Below are positions 1 to 8,744 of a DNA stretch of 64,000 nt, piece by piece. Position 1 is the stretch's first letter; each line of letters starts with the position of its first letter. The translations under genes and the position numbers were made by a program. The notes beneath the pieces are model-generated. The model saw only the letters and a list, made by a program, of their open reading frames with translations, did not search any database and was not told the DNA's origin. The stretch lies in assembly GCF_026163695.1 (NCBI RefSeq), contig NZ_JAOTID010000014.1, positions 87,096 through 151,095 of the forward strand. Reading direction: 5' to 3'. The stretch comes from Shumkonia mesophila. GTDB lineage: Bacteria > Pseudomonadota > Alphaproteobacteria > Rhodospirillales > Shumkoniaceae.

Positions 1-2
1 TG

Positions 3-278
3 GCTCTGGGATTCACCGAGCTCAAGTTCTTCCCGGCGTTCGGCGCGGCGGGGACCGCTTGGTTGAAAATAATGGCGCCCGTGTTTTCGGCGGTGACGTT
101 CTGTCCGACCGGCGGCATCAAGAAGGAGGACATCGCGGAATACATGAAGTTACCGAACTGCCGGACGGTCGGCTGTTCCTGGGTGGCCTCGGCGTCGTTG
201 ATCGAGGCCCACGACTGGCCGTCGATCACCGCGCTGGCCAGACAAGTCTCCAAGATCGGTTTGGACTCCGATGCCTGA
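3..278 (+). CDS. eda: KDPG-type aldolase, C-terminal part (cut by window edge)
   Basis: This is the C-terminal ~91 residues of a 2-keto-3-deoxy-6-phosphogluconate aldolase, the class I enzyme that splits KDPG into pyruvate and glyceraldehyde 3-phosphate in the Entner-Doudoroff pathway. The frame is open from the window edge. It shows the family signatures LKFFPA, holding the Schiff-base lysine, and FCPTGGI, the phosphate-binding loop, followed by GCSW. The stop codon overlaps the start of the following sugar kinase by 8 bases, so the two are probably translationally coupled. The substrate could be another 2-keto-3-deoxy sugar acid phosphate, because the rest of the protein is outside the window. 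Confidence 0.85.
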   Translation, partial: ALGFTELKFFPAFGAAGTAWLKIMAPVFSAVTFCPTGGIKKEDIAEYMKLPNCRTVGCSWVASASLIEAHDWPSITALARQVSKIGLDSDA

Positions 279-1212
279 CTTCGGTGGAGAACTCGTCGGG
301 CGCGGCAAGCAGATGATCGCCGTTGGCGCCATCTGCGCGACGGCCATTTATCGGGTCGAGCAGATCAAGCCCGCGCCGGCCAAAATCGTGGCCAGCGAGC
401 TGCTTCAGGTCGTCGATGGCATGGCGCTTTCCGCGGCGTTCGCCTTCGTCAAGCTCGGCGGCAGTGCCAGAATATACGGGGTGATCGGCGACGACGAGCA
501 GGGGCATCGCATGGCCGGGATCATCTCGTCCGAGGGGGTCAACGCGGACGGATTGCATCTGGCCCCCGGCTCGAGCACATCGCAGGTCGCAGTCATCGTC
601 GACGGGCACGGGGACCGCCTGGTGGTTCCGTTTCACGATCAGACGACGGACCGCTCCGCCGGATGGCTTCCCGTGTCCGAGTTCGCCGGCGCCGGGCTGG
701 TGCATTGCGATGTCCGCTGGCCCGAGGGGGCGGAGGTCGCGCTGACGGCGGCCCGGCGAATGGGCATTCCCAGCATGATCGACGGGGATGTCGCCGCGCC
801 GGACATCCTGCACCGCCTCGTTCCCCTTGCCGACTATGCTGTCTTTTCGGATGCCGGCCTCGCCGTCTATTCGGGGATAGCCGACGTAGAGGCCGCTCTC
901 AAGGCTGTTGCGGCCGAACACCAAGGACACGTCGGGGCAAGCTGCGGGCGCCAGGGCTACATGTGGATGGAAGATGGGGCCATCCGCCACGTCCCGGCCC
1001 CGTCGGTCAGCGTCGTCGACACCCTCTCGGCCGGCGACGTCTTTCACGGGGCCTTCGCGCGGGCGCTGCTGGAAGGCTGGAGCCTTGAGGCGAGCGCCTC
1101 CTTCGCCTGCTGTGCCGCCTCGCTGAAATGCACCCAATTTGGAGGACGACTCGGATGCCCGACCTGGGAAGAGGTCGATGCGTTTCGTTCGTCCGTAACG
1201 ATGACCTTGTGA
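271..1212 (+). CDS. PfkB-family sugar kinase
   Basis: Predicted ATP-dependent carbohydrate kinase of the PfkB/ribokinase family, 313 aa. The C-terminal PfkB signature DTLSAGDVFHGAFA, near residue 250, contains the catalytic Asp and anion hole. It has AGD where GAGD is usual, with Ser before it. The N-terminal glycine-rich substrate region is present (KLGGSARIYGVIGDDEQG). The start at 271 overlaps the upstream aldolase; an internal Met at 313 (MIAVGAICAT) is an equally plausible start because it matches where family members usually begin. Context with aldolase, transaldolase and transketolase suggests a 2-keto-3-deoxy sugar acid or ketose phosphate donor step. The tail (LKCTQFGGR) recalls the sulfofructose-kinase-like branch, but the substrate cannot be read from sequence. 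Confidence 0.8.
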   Translation: MPDFGGELVGRGKQMIAVGAICATAIYRVEQIKPAPAKIVASELLQVVDGMALSAAFAFVKLGGSARIYGVIGDDEQGHRMAGIISSEGVNADGLHLAPGSSTSQVAVIVDGHGDRLVVPFHDQTTDRSAGWLPVSEFAGAGLVHCDVRWPEGAEVALTAARRMGIPSMIDGDVAAPDILHRLVPLADYAVFSDAGLAVYSGIADVEAALKAVAAEHQGHVGASCGRQGYMWMEDGAIRHVPAPSVSVVDTLSAGDVFHGAFARALLEGWSLEASASFACCAASLKCTQFGGRLGCPTWEEVDAFRSSVTMTL

Positions 1213-1253
1213 GCATCGTCCGTTGCAAACGGTAGGGAAGGGAAGATCAAGCC

Positions 1254-2216
1254 ATGACCAGCAAACTCGCGGACCTGTCGCGCCATTCCGTTATCGTCGC
1301 CGATAGCGGCGACATCGCCTCGATCAAGGCCTTCGGCGCCCAGGACAGCACCACCAACCCGAGCCTCATCCTCAAGGCCGCCAGCATGTCGAACTATGCC
1401 GCGCTGGTCGAGGATGCGATCGCTTATGCCACGGGCAAAAGGACGGACGCCGAACAGCGGATCGATCTGGCGATCGACCGCTTGGCGGTCAATTTCGGCA
1501 CCGAACTCCTCAAGCTTGTCCCCGGCTATGTCTCTACGGAAGTGGACGCGCGCCTGTCGTTCGACGCCGGCGCGACCGTGAGCAGGGCCCTGCGCATCAT
1601 CGACCTTTTCGGCGAGGCGGGCGTCGATACATCGCGCGTCTTGATCAAGATCGCCGCCACCTGGGAAGGCGTGAAAGCCGCGGCGGAACTAAAAAAGCAT
1701 GGCATCAAGTGCAACCTCACCCTCATCTTCAGCCTCGTCCAGGCCGCCCTCTGCGCCGAGGCCGGCGTTTTTCTGATCTCGCCCTTCGTCGGCCGCATCA
1801 CCGATTGGTATAAGGTGCAGGGCACGGCGATCTCGGGACCGGATGACGATCCGGGTGTCGGTTCGGTTCGGGAAATCTACAAATACTTCAAGACGTTCGG
1901 ATACAAAACGGTGGTGATGGGCGCCTCCTTCCGGTCGACCGAGCAGGTCACCGCGCTCGCCGGGTGCGACCGCCTGACGATCAACCCGACACTGCTGGAG
2001 CAACTGAGGACAACCGAGGGCGCCGTCCCCCGCCGCCTCGAGCCGGGCGACATCGACACCTCGCTCCGGCGCCTTGCCCTCGACGAGCCGCACTTCCGTT
2101 GGCAGCTCAACGAAAATGCCATGGCAACGGAGAAACTAGCGGAAGGCATCCGCTCGTTCGCCAAGGATACGCGCACCTTGCGCGCCATGGTGCACGGGAA
2201 ACTCGCCGCTCGCTAA
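1254..2216 (+). CDS. tal: Transaldolase (TalB type)
   Basis: Transaldolase, 320 aa, the usual length for the class I TalB/TAL1 subfamily. It transfers a dihydroxyacetone unit between sugar phosphates in the non-oxidative pentose phosphate pathway in the cytoplasm. The N-terminal motif VADSGD carries the catalytic Asp. TTNPSLI follows, and the Schiff-base lysine lies in RVLIKIAATWEG near residue 130. The conserved stretches CNLTLIFS and SPFVGRI are intact. A purine-rich ribosome-binding stretch (ggaagggaag) lies ~8-10 bases before the ATG. It sits 41 bases after the kinase and ~106 bases before transketolase, so the four genes form one likely operon. Confidence 0.93.
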   Translation: MTSKLADLSRHSVIVADSGDIASIKAFGAQDSTTNPSLILKAASMSNYAALVEDAIAYATGKRTDAEQRIDLAIDRLAVNFGTELLKLVPGYVSTEVDARLSFDAGATVSRALRIIDLFGEAGVDTSRVLIKIAATWEGVKAAAELKKHGIKCNLTLIFSLVQAALCAEAGVFLISPFVGRITDWYKVQGTAISGPDDDPGVGSVREIYKYFKTFGYKTVVMGASFRSTEQVTALAGCDRLTINPTLLEQLRTTEGAVPRRLEPGDIDTSLRRLALDEPHFRWQLNENAMATEKLAEGIRSFAKDTRTLRAMVHGKLAAR

Positions 2217-2322
2217 ATCACCCCCTCCCCTAGTCCCACCCTGGCCGCGCCGAACCCTCCGAGAGAAGGCCGCGACGAGGTGCGGCTCGTCCGCGAAACC
2301 CGCTTCACAGGAGGAAGTCGAG

Positions 2323-4368
2323 ATGACCCGTCCGCTCACCCGTCCCGAGGAAAGCCGGAAACAACTCCGTCGTATGGCCAGCGCGATTCGATTCCTGGCC
2401 GTCGATGCGATCGAGAAGGCAGGGTCCGGCCACCCGGGGATGCCGCTCGGCATGGCCGATGCCGCGGCGGGGCTGTTTAGCCGGTTCCTGAAGTTCGATC
2501 CCCGGATGCCGAATTGGCCGGACCGCGACCGCTTCGTCCTGTCGGCGGGACACGGCTCTATGCTCCTCTACAGCCTCCTCCACCTGACCGGCTACGCCGA
2601 TTTCCCGATCGAGGAGTTGAAGAGGTTCCGCCAGCTCGGCAGCCGGGCTGCCGGACATCCCGAGTACGGGCTCGCCGCCGGCATCGAAACCACGACCGGC
2701 CCGCTCGGGCAAGGGCTGGCGACGGCCGTCGGCATGGCCCTCGCCGAGGCCAATCTGCGGGCCCGCTTCGGGCATGAGCTCTGTGATCACCACACCTACG
2801 TCATCGCGGGTGACGGCTGTCTCATGGAAGGCATCAGCCAGGAAGCGATTTCGCTCGCCGGTCACTGGAAGCTCAACAGGCTCATCGTTCTCTGGGACGA
2901 CAACGGAATCACGATCGACGGCTCGACCCGTTTGGCAACCTCCGACGACACGTCGAAGCGCTTCGAGGCCAGCCAATGGAACGTGGATTCCGTCGACGGC
3001 GGCGATCCCGAGGCGATCGCGGCGGCCATCGAGCGGGCCCGGCAATCCGATCGTCCGTCCCTGATCGCCTGCCGAACGCAGATCGGGTTCGGCGCCGGCA
3101 ACAAGGCGGGGACGTCCGCCATCCATGGTTCGCCGGTCGGGGCCGAGGGGATCGCCCAGGCTCGCAATTTCTTCGCCTGGCCCTACGAGGCGTTCGAGAT
3201 TCCGCCGGATGTCGCCGCCTTCTGGAAACGGGTCGGCCACAAGGGGGCGGAACGGAGAACGGCCTGGGAAGCCCGCCTCGCGGCGGCGGACGCCTCGAAG
3301 GCCCGGGACTGGCGCCGGGTGATGACCGAGGGCTTCGATGGCGACGCCATGGCGGCCCTGTCGGAACTCAAGGCCATGCTGATTCGGGAGAAACCGGCCC
3401 TGGCGACGCGCAAGGCCAGCCAAATGGCCATCGAGGCGCTGTCCGCCGCCTCGATGAAACTGGTGGGCGGTTCGGCCGACCTGACGGGATCCAACCTGAC
3501 GAAGCCCCGCGCCGCGAACCCCATCGGCGCCGATGACTATGCGGGCACCTACATCCATTTCGGCATTCGCGAGCACGCCATGGCGGCGATCATGAATGGC
3601 CTGGCGCTCCATGGCGGATTCCTGCCGTTTGGCGGGACATTCCTTTGCTTCGCCGACTATGCCCGGCCGGCGATCCGCCTTTCGGCGTTGATGCGACTGC
3701 CCGTCGTCTATGTCATGACGCACGATTCCATTGGTCAGGGAGAGGACGGCCCGACCCATCAGCCGATCGAGCATCTCGCGTCGCTGCGGGCCATGCCTGG
3801 CCTGAGGGTCATGCGGCCGGCCGATGCGGTGGAGACGGTGGAATGCTGGGAAGAGGCACTCAATGAGCCGTGGCGGCCGACAGTTCTGGTGCTGTCGCGC
3901 CAGTCGTTGCGGACGGTTCGTACAAGCGAGACGGGAGGCACTTTGTCTAAGCGGGGGGCCTATGTTCTGGCCGAGGCCAAAGGGGGGCGACGCGACATCA
4001 CCATCCTGGCGACCGGCTCGGAGGTGGAGATCGCCCTGGACGCCCGGACCCGGCTGGACCGGGATGGGATCGGGGCGGCGGTCGTCTCCATGCCGTGCTG
4101 GGAACTGTTCCAGGAGCAACCCGAGACCGACCGCCGGGCCGTCCTCGGCGACGGACCGCGCATTGCCATCGAGGCGGCCAGCCCGTTCGGTTGGACCCGC
4201 TATGTCGACGACGAAACGGACGTCATCGCGCTGGGCGACTTTGGAGCCTCGGCTCCCGGCCCCGAACTCTTCCGGCACTTCGGGCTGACCGCGGAGGCCG
4301 TTGCTGCAAAGGCTAGATCAAAAATCGCAGACGGAAAGGAACGCTTGGCTAGACGGGAATCCAAGTAA
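2323..4368 (+). CDS. tkt: Transketolase
   Basis: Transketolase, 681 aa, full length for bacterial enzymes. It is thiamine-diphosphate dependent and transfers two-carbon ketol units in the pentose phosphate or Calvin-type cycles. The N-terminal domain has AGSGHPGMPLG and LSAGHGSMLLY. The ThDP/metal motif is GDGCLMEGISQEA followed by the conserved DDNGI. The Pyr domain has FGIREHAMAAIMNG with the catalytic Glu, then HDSIGQGEDGPTHQPIEHLA, and the C-terminal domain is complete. A strong ribosome-binding site (aggagg) lies ~9 bases upstream of the ATG. Last gene of the aldolase-kinase-transaldolase-transketolase set. Confidence 0.95.
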   Translation: MTRPLTRPEESRKQLRRMASAIRFLAVDAIEKAGSGHPGMPLGMADAAAGLFSRFLKFDPRMPNWPDRDRFVLSAGHGSMLLYSLLHLTGYADFPIEELKRFRQLGSRAAGHPEYGLAAGIETTTGPLGQGLATAVGMALAEANLRARFGHELCDHHTYVIAGDGCLMEGISQEAISLAGHWKLNRLIVLWDDNGITIDGSTRLATSDDTSKRFEASQWNVDSVDGGDPEAIAAAIERARQSDRPSLIACRTQIGFGAGNKAGTSAIHGSPVGAEGIAQARNFFAWPYEAFEIPPDVAAFWKRVGHKGAERRTAWEARLAAADASKARDWRRVMTEGFDGDAMAALSELKAMLIREKPALATRKASQMAIEALSAASMKLVGGSADLTGSNLTKPRAANPIGADDYAGTYIHFGIREHAMAAIMNGLALHGGFLPFGGTFLCFADYARPAIRLSALMRLPVVYVMTHDSIGQGEDGPTHQPIEHLASLRAMPGLRVMRPADAVETVECWEEALNEPWRPTVLVLSRQSLRTVRTSETGGTLSKRGAYVLAEAKGGRRDITILATGSEVEIALDARTRLDRDGIGAAVVSMPCWELFQEQPETDRRAVLGDGPRIAIEAASPFGWTRYVDDETDVIALGDFGASAPGPELFRHFGLTAEAVAAKARSKIADGKERLARRESK

Positions 4369-4373
4369 GAACG

Positions 4374-4406
4374 AAACCCCTAAAAACGCACAGTTTCCTG
4401 GGGTTT
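4374..4406 (+). terminator. Possible weak stem-loop terminator after tkt
   Basis: Inverted 7-mers aaacccc (4374-4380) and ggggttt (4400-4406) flank a 19-base loop just after the transketolase stop. The loop is long and there is no clear T-run, so this is only a candidate. Confidence 0.3.
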
Positions 4407-4410
4407 CTTA

Positions 4411-4891
4411 GAGCCTGACTCAAAACTCGGATCACGCATGACGCGGAGTTCCCATCCGGCGCAGCATGAGGCGGATCGATGCGATAAAGATCCACGCCTC
4501 GGCGCTGGCAATGGTCGCCTCGAAGTCCTTGGTGAGGCGACGACAGCGCCCGAGCCAGGAGAAAGTCCGCTCGACGACCCATTGCCGAGGCAGGACCTCG
4601 AAGCCTTTGGCAGTGTCGGAGCGCTTGATGATTTCGAGGGTCCACGTGCCGAGATCGGCCAGAGCGTTCGTCAGTTTTTCACTGGCGTAGCCGCCGTCGG
4701 CGAACAGATGGTGCAACCACGGGTAAAGCTGTCGAATGGAGGCGATGACGCCGACCGCCCCATCCCGGTCCTGGATGTCGGCCGTATGGACCGTCAACCC
4801 AACCAAGTGGCCCTCGGTGTCGGTGATGAATCACAACGGGCGGGGCCACCCAACCACTTCCCCGCCCAAATCGGAGTTTCGGGTCAGGCTC
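4411..4891. mobile_element. Internally deleted IS5-family element (MITE-like), 481 bp
   Basis: Both ends are visible. The left inverted repeat at 4411-4428 (gagcctgactcaaaactc) matches the complement of the right one at 4874-4891 at 16 of 18 positions. Both ends are flanked by the same trinucleotide TTA (4408-4410 and 4892-4894), which fits a target-site duplication of the IS5/IS427 type. Between the repeats lies only the C-terminal half of a transposase on the minus strand. A full IS of this group is ~850-1000 bp, so roughly half has been lost while the ends stayed intact, as in a non-autonomous derivative. Confidence 0.85.
4432..4830 (-). pseudogene. IS5-family transposase, C-terminal fragment
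   Basis: The minus-strand frame reads FITDTEGHLVGLTVHTADI, then DRDG, a third-segment FADGGYAS, and the C-terminal signature WVVERTFSWLGRCRRLTKDFE, all typical of IS5 (IS427/IS1031-like) DDE transposases. The catalytic Glu region (VERTFSWL) and the second Asp (FADGGY) remain. The N-terminal domain with the first Asp is absent, and a stop codon (4831-4833) sits right before the surviving segment. It is non-functional. It lies inside the inverted repeats of the 481-bp element. Confidence 0.85.
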
Positions 4892-5058
4892 TTAGCTGCA
4901 TCGGAGAATCCTTGACGCCGACCGGCGCATCGGATAGAGCCTCGCGGCAAGCGACAACCTGATTCTCAAATTCGATCTCAATCCTTCCGTTGGAGGCCGG
5001 ATGGCCTGCGGCGAAGGGTTCTTTGTATATGCGCCCCCCGTAGCGGGAGGGCCAAACC

Positions 5059-5586
5059 ATGATTGATCAGGTCATGGCTTGGCTGGGGCAGCAGATGCAG
5101 AACGGCGTGTTCGCGGGAGGCGCGGCGTTGGAGCTTGCCGGCGGTGCCGCCGCGGCCGTTCACCGATTGCTTCCGTGGGCCTGCCGTATTGTCCGTGCGG
5201 CAATGATGACGTCCGTCACCATGTTCTTTCAGTTTTCGTCAGCGATGCGGAAACAACTATTGGATGGGGCGGACATCAAGGCTGCCCATTCCAATGATGA
5301 ATGGATGCCAAGTCGAGGCGGAAGCTCGCGTCCACGCAATCTCCATGCAACCTGCGCTCAACTTTCATTGGTGTGTGGAAAGTCCTCGAGGGGAGCAATC
5401 ATATTCGCGGGGGTTTTCTCAATCGCCTGCATCAACACCTTTTTGTTCGCCATCCCTTTTCAAAGCGGGCGAACCACCTACCCGCCGCCAATCATCTCCC
5501 CGGCGCGGCGGATATTAATCGTGGCCAGTAGTCTCGTGGGCAGAGCTGAGCCCGTTCGACTGACGGCCGCCTTTTCTCGTAAATAA
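5059..5586 (+). other. Open frame of uncertain status; possible gene remnant
   Basis: A 175-aa open frame starts with an ATG that has a good ribosome-binding site (gcgggagggccaaacc just upstream). The first ~45 residues (MIDQVMAWLGQQMQNGVFAGG, then an Ala-rich hydrophobic stretch) look like a real N-terminus with one membrane segment. They loosely resemble the leader of BCS1-like AAA proteins. After that the frame loses protein-like character, with patches rich in Ser/Arg/Pro, suggesting a frameshift or truncation. No function is assigned. The 4895-5058 stretch before it shows nothing recognisable. Confidence 0.25.
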
Positions 5587-5608
5587 ACTGCAGTTGGCGA
5601 CAACAAGA

Positions 5609-6799
5609 ATGAAACTGTCGGGTAACATTGGCCGATCTCTGACCATCGGAGGCATAGTCATAGTGGCGCTGATCGCAATTGCGTCGGCGCGCGGCGTTCT
5701 CGAAGAAAAGCCGCGGGCATCTGCGTTCACCGAGTCTGTCCTGCGCGGAACAATCGAAGAAACGGTTCTTGCCAACGGCGTGCTCGAACCCGCCCGGATC
5801 GTCAGTGTCGGCGCGCAGGTCTCTGGCCAGTTGAAGGTGCTGCATGTCGAACTCGGTCAGAACATCAAGGCCGGGGACCTGATTGCCGAGATCGACCCCA
5901 CCGCACAGGCCTACGCTCTTCGTATAGCCGAGGCAGCTCTCGCCAATGTCAAGGCGCAGTATAAGGCACGCACCATCCAGCTCCGGCAGGCGGAGCAAGC
6001 ATACAGCAGACAGAACAGCTTGGCCCGCCAGAGGGCGGTTTCAACCGCCGAAGTTGAGACGGCGGAGGCGGCGTTTAGGACGCTAGAGGCAGAGGTCGAG
6101 GCGTTGGAAGCGCAATTCGCCCAGGCCACAGTCGAGGTCGAGAACGCGAAAGCCAACCTCGGCTACACAAAGGTTCTCGCACCGATGGATGGCGTCGTGG
6201 TTGCTGTGGTGACCAAGGCCGGACAGACACTGAACTCCAACCTAGCCGTGCCGACGGTCGTCGTGTTGGCCCAGCTCAACGTCATGCGGGTTAAGGTACA
6301 GATATCGGAAGCCGATATCACCCGTGTAAAGCCCGGTCAGGAAGTTCGCTTCACGATCTTGGGTGATGCCCGAGTCCCGACTGCCGGCAGGCTGGAGCAG
6401 ATCGAGCCGGCATCGGCATCAATCGCTACGGATTCGACGACTGCGGGCACAACCGGAGGACAGGCGACGGCTCGGGCTGTCTATTACAACGGAACATTCA
6501 CGACTCCGAATCCCGATGGTCGGCTGCGGCCGATGATGACCGCTGTGGTGACCATCGTGGCGGGGCGTGCCGAAGGCGTGCCGCTTGTGCCATGGCCCGC
6601 ATTGACCGAGCGCGACCAGAACGGTCGCTATCGTGTCGGTGTCCGCTCTGCTTCGGGCGAACTCTCAGAGCGCCTCGTCACAATAGGATTGACTGACCGG
6701 ATCAAGGCGCAAGTGATCGATGGTCTGGAGGTCGGCGAGGAGGTCGTCATTCCCGCCGATGGTCAAGCATCGGACCCCAACGCCATGGAGATGATGTGA
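5609..6799 (+). CDS. macA: MacA-like periplasmic adaptor of an ABC efflux pump
   Basis: Periplasmic membrane-fusion protein of the HlyD/MacA family, 396 aa, bridging an inner-membrane MacB transporter and an outer-membrane channel. An N-terminal membrane anchor (residues ~12-28) is followed by a lipoyl half-motif (VSVGAQVSGQLKVL), a long coiled-coil hairpin (EAALANVKAQYKA to VEVENAKANLGYT), the second lipoyl half (VLAPMDGVVVAVVTKAGQTL) and a beta-barrel domain. I chose the ATG at 5609; an in-frame TTG at 5594 is possible. The stop overlaps the macB start (GTG at 6796), showing coupling. It is the first gene of the efflux island. Confidence 0.9.
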   Translation: MKLSGNIGRSLTIGGIVIVALIAIASARGVLEEKPRASAFTESVLRGTIEETVLANGVLEPARIVSVGAQVSGQLKVLHVELGQNIKAGDLIAEIDPTAQAYALRIAEAALANVKAQYKARTIQLRQAEQAYSRQNSLARQRAVSTAEVETAEAAFRTLEAEVEALEAQFAQATVEVENAKANLGYTKVLAPMDGVVVAVVTKAGQTLNSNLAVPTVVVLAQLNVMRVKVQISEADITRVKPGQEVRFTILGDARVPTAGRLEQIEPASASIATDSTTAGTTGGQATARAVYYNGTFTTPNPDGRLRPMMTAVVTIVAGRAEGVPLVPWPALTERDQNGRYRVGVRSASGELSERLVTIGLTDRIKAQVIDGLEVGEEVVIPADGQASDPNAMEMM

Positions 6800-8742
6800 C
6801 CGTACTATTGGAAATAGAGAACGTCTCACGACTGTTTCAGACGGGCGAAGAGACGATCACCGCGCTGGCGGAGATCAATCTTCATATCGACCGCGGCGAA
6901 CTCGTTGCGATTGTCGGCGCAAGCGGCTCGGGCAAGTCGACGCTCATGAATATCCTCGGCTGTCTCGATCAGCCGACTGTCGGCGATTACCGTGTCGGAG
7001 GGCGCAGCATCGCCGGACTGAGCGCCGACGAACTAGCGGCGCTGCGAAGAGAGCATTTCGGGTTTATCTTCCAACGTTACCATCTGTTAGGTGCGCTCAA
7101 CGCGGCTGACAATGTGGCGATGCCCGCCGTTTATGCCGGCCTTGATGCCACCTCCCGGCGCGAGCGGGCAAGAGCACTGCTGGACCGGCTCGGGCTCGGC
7201 GAACGCATTGACCACCGTTCCAACCAGCTTTCCGGCGGCCAACAGCAGCGCGTGTCCATCGCTCGCGCGCTTATGAACGGAGGTCGCATCATCCTCGCCG
7301 ATGAGCCGACCGGCGCGCTCGACAGTAAGAGCGGCGAAACCGTGCTTGAAATCCTCAAGGAGCTTCACAGAGACGGTCATACCGTCATTATCGTCACTCA
7401 CGATATGGAAGTCGCTGCCCACGCCGACCGCATCATAGAAATCCGTGACGGTCTTGTCCTGTCTGATCGGCTTTGCCGCGAACCTGCAGCCACGGCTGCA
7501 TCGCCCTCCTTTGTGAACCGTACGCCAGCTAGCGCGCTGGCAGGTTTCCAATGGCGGTTTGCCGAAGCCTTTCCAATGGCGTTGAGCTCAATGGCGGCGC
7601 ATCGGGTCCGCACATTCCTCACCATGCTTGGCATCATCATCGGCATCGCTGCAGTTGTCGCCGTCGTCGGCCTGGGTGAAGGGACGCGCCAGAAGGTCCT
7701 CGCCGAGATCAGCGACCTCGGTGCCAGCACGCTCTCCATTTATCCCGGACGTGGCTGGGACGACGAGCGCGCCGACAGCATCACGACGCTGGTCGTTTCC
7801 GACGCTGAGGCTTTGTCAGCGCAAAACTATGTCGACAGCGTTACGCCGCTGGTGTCGACGAACGAGCGTATTCGGTTCGGCCGCACGTCCATCACCGCCA
7901 ACGTCGACGGTGTCGGTCAGTACTATTTCCGGGTGAACGGCCTCAATATCGTTCGGGGAACCGGCTTCTCGGCCGACAGCATCGCCGAGCGTCGTCAGGA
8001 GGCGGTGATCGATGACCGGGCTGCTTCCACGCTTTTCCCAGGCGGCGAATCTTCGCTCGGCAAGATCATCATGATTGACCGGCTTCCGGTGGTCATCATC
8101 GGCACGGTGGTCCGCCGTTCAGGCACATCGGGTAAAAGCCTGCAAATATATCTTCCCTATACCGCACTAACGGGCAGGCTACTGGGTCCGGCGACCAGCC
8201 TCGCCGGGCTGACCGTTCGCATTACTGACAATGTTAACACGATTGTCGCGGAGCGCGCGATCGTCGGCCTGATGACCCGCCGTCATGGCACGCAGGACTT
8301 TTTCGTCTTCAACAGCGACCAGTTGCGTCGCACCTTGGAGAAGACGTCGCGGACGATGACGCTGCTGATCTCTTCAGTCGCAGTCATTTCGCTGATCGTC
8401 GGCGGCATCGGCGTCATGAACATCATGTTGGTTTCCGTCACCGAGCGTACCCACGAGATCGGCCTGCGCATGGCGGTCGGCGCGCGCCGCCTGGACATCA
8501 TGCTTCAGTTCCTGATCGAAGCCGTCACCATCTGCATTGCCGGCTCCCTCCTCGGCGTTGGACTGGCGCTCGGCGCCGCTACCGCCTTCGGCGGTCCAGG
8601 CAGCGAATTCCCTATGGTCATCTCTATCGACGCCATCCTCGCAGCGTGTCTGGTCGCGCTTCTAGTCGGTCTCGTCTTTGGTTTCCTGCCAGCCCGCAAT
8701 GCTTCGCGCCTCGATCCGGTCGATGCGCTTTCCAGAGAGTAG
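6796..8742 (+). CDS. macB: MacB-like ABC efflux permease/ATPase
   Basis: Fused ATPase-permease of the MacB family, 648 aa, the typical length. It powers tripartite export of macrolides, peptides or similar periplasmic substrates. The N-terminal nucleotide-binding domain has Walker [10 protein letters not shown], signature LSGGQQQR and Walker [13 protein letters not shown] with the H-loop ivtHD. The first membrane helix is near residue 270 ([20 protein letters not shown]), followed by a large periplasmic domain and the FtsX-type helices at the C-terminus with the motif [19 protein letters not shown]. It starts with GTG overlapping the macA stop and is followed 2 bases later by the outer-membrane gene. 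Confidence 0.93.
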   Translation: MTVLLEIENVSRLFQTGEETITALAEINLHIDRGELVAIVGASGSGKSTLMNILGCLDQPTVGDYRVGGRSIAGLSADELAALRREHFGFIFQRYHLLGALNAADNVAMPAVYAGLDATSRRERARALLDRLGLGERIDHRSNQLSGGQQQRVSIARALMNGGRIILADEPTGALDSKSGETVLEILKELHRDGHTVIIVTHDMEVAAHADRIIEIRDGLVLSDRLCREPAATAASPSFVNRTPASALAGFQWRFAEAFPMALSSMAAHRVRTFLTMLGIIIGIAAVVAVVGLGEGTRQKVLAEISDLGASTLSIYPGRGWDDERADSITTLVVSDAEALSAQNYVDSVTPLVSTNERIRFGRTSITANVDGVGQYYFRVNGLNIVRGTGFSADSIAERRQEAVIDDRAASTLFPGGESSLGKIIMIDRLPVVIIGTVVRRSGTSGKSLQIYLPYTALTGRLLGPATSLAGLTVRITDNVNTIVAERAIVGLMTRRHGTQDFFVFNSDQLRRTLEKTSRTMTLLISSVAVISLIVGGIGVMNIMLVSVTERTHEIGLRMAVGARRLDIMLQFLIEAVTICIAGSLLGVGLALGAATAFGGPGSEFPMVISIDAILAACLVALLVGLVFGFLPARNASRLDPVDALSRE

Positions 8743-8744
8743 CT

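Noticed and set aside
2305..4278. 657-aa open frame on the minus strand
   Set aside because: It is a shadow of transketolase, whose motifs are complete on the plus strand.
8646..8744. Longer start for the NodT-like gene
   Set aside because: It would overlap macB by ~97 bases and lose the lipoprotein signal peptide that the 8745 start gives.
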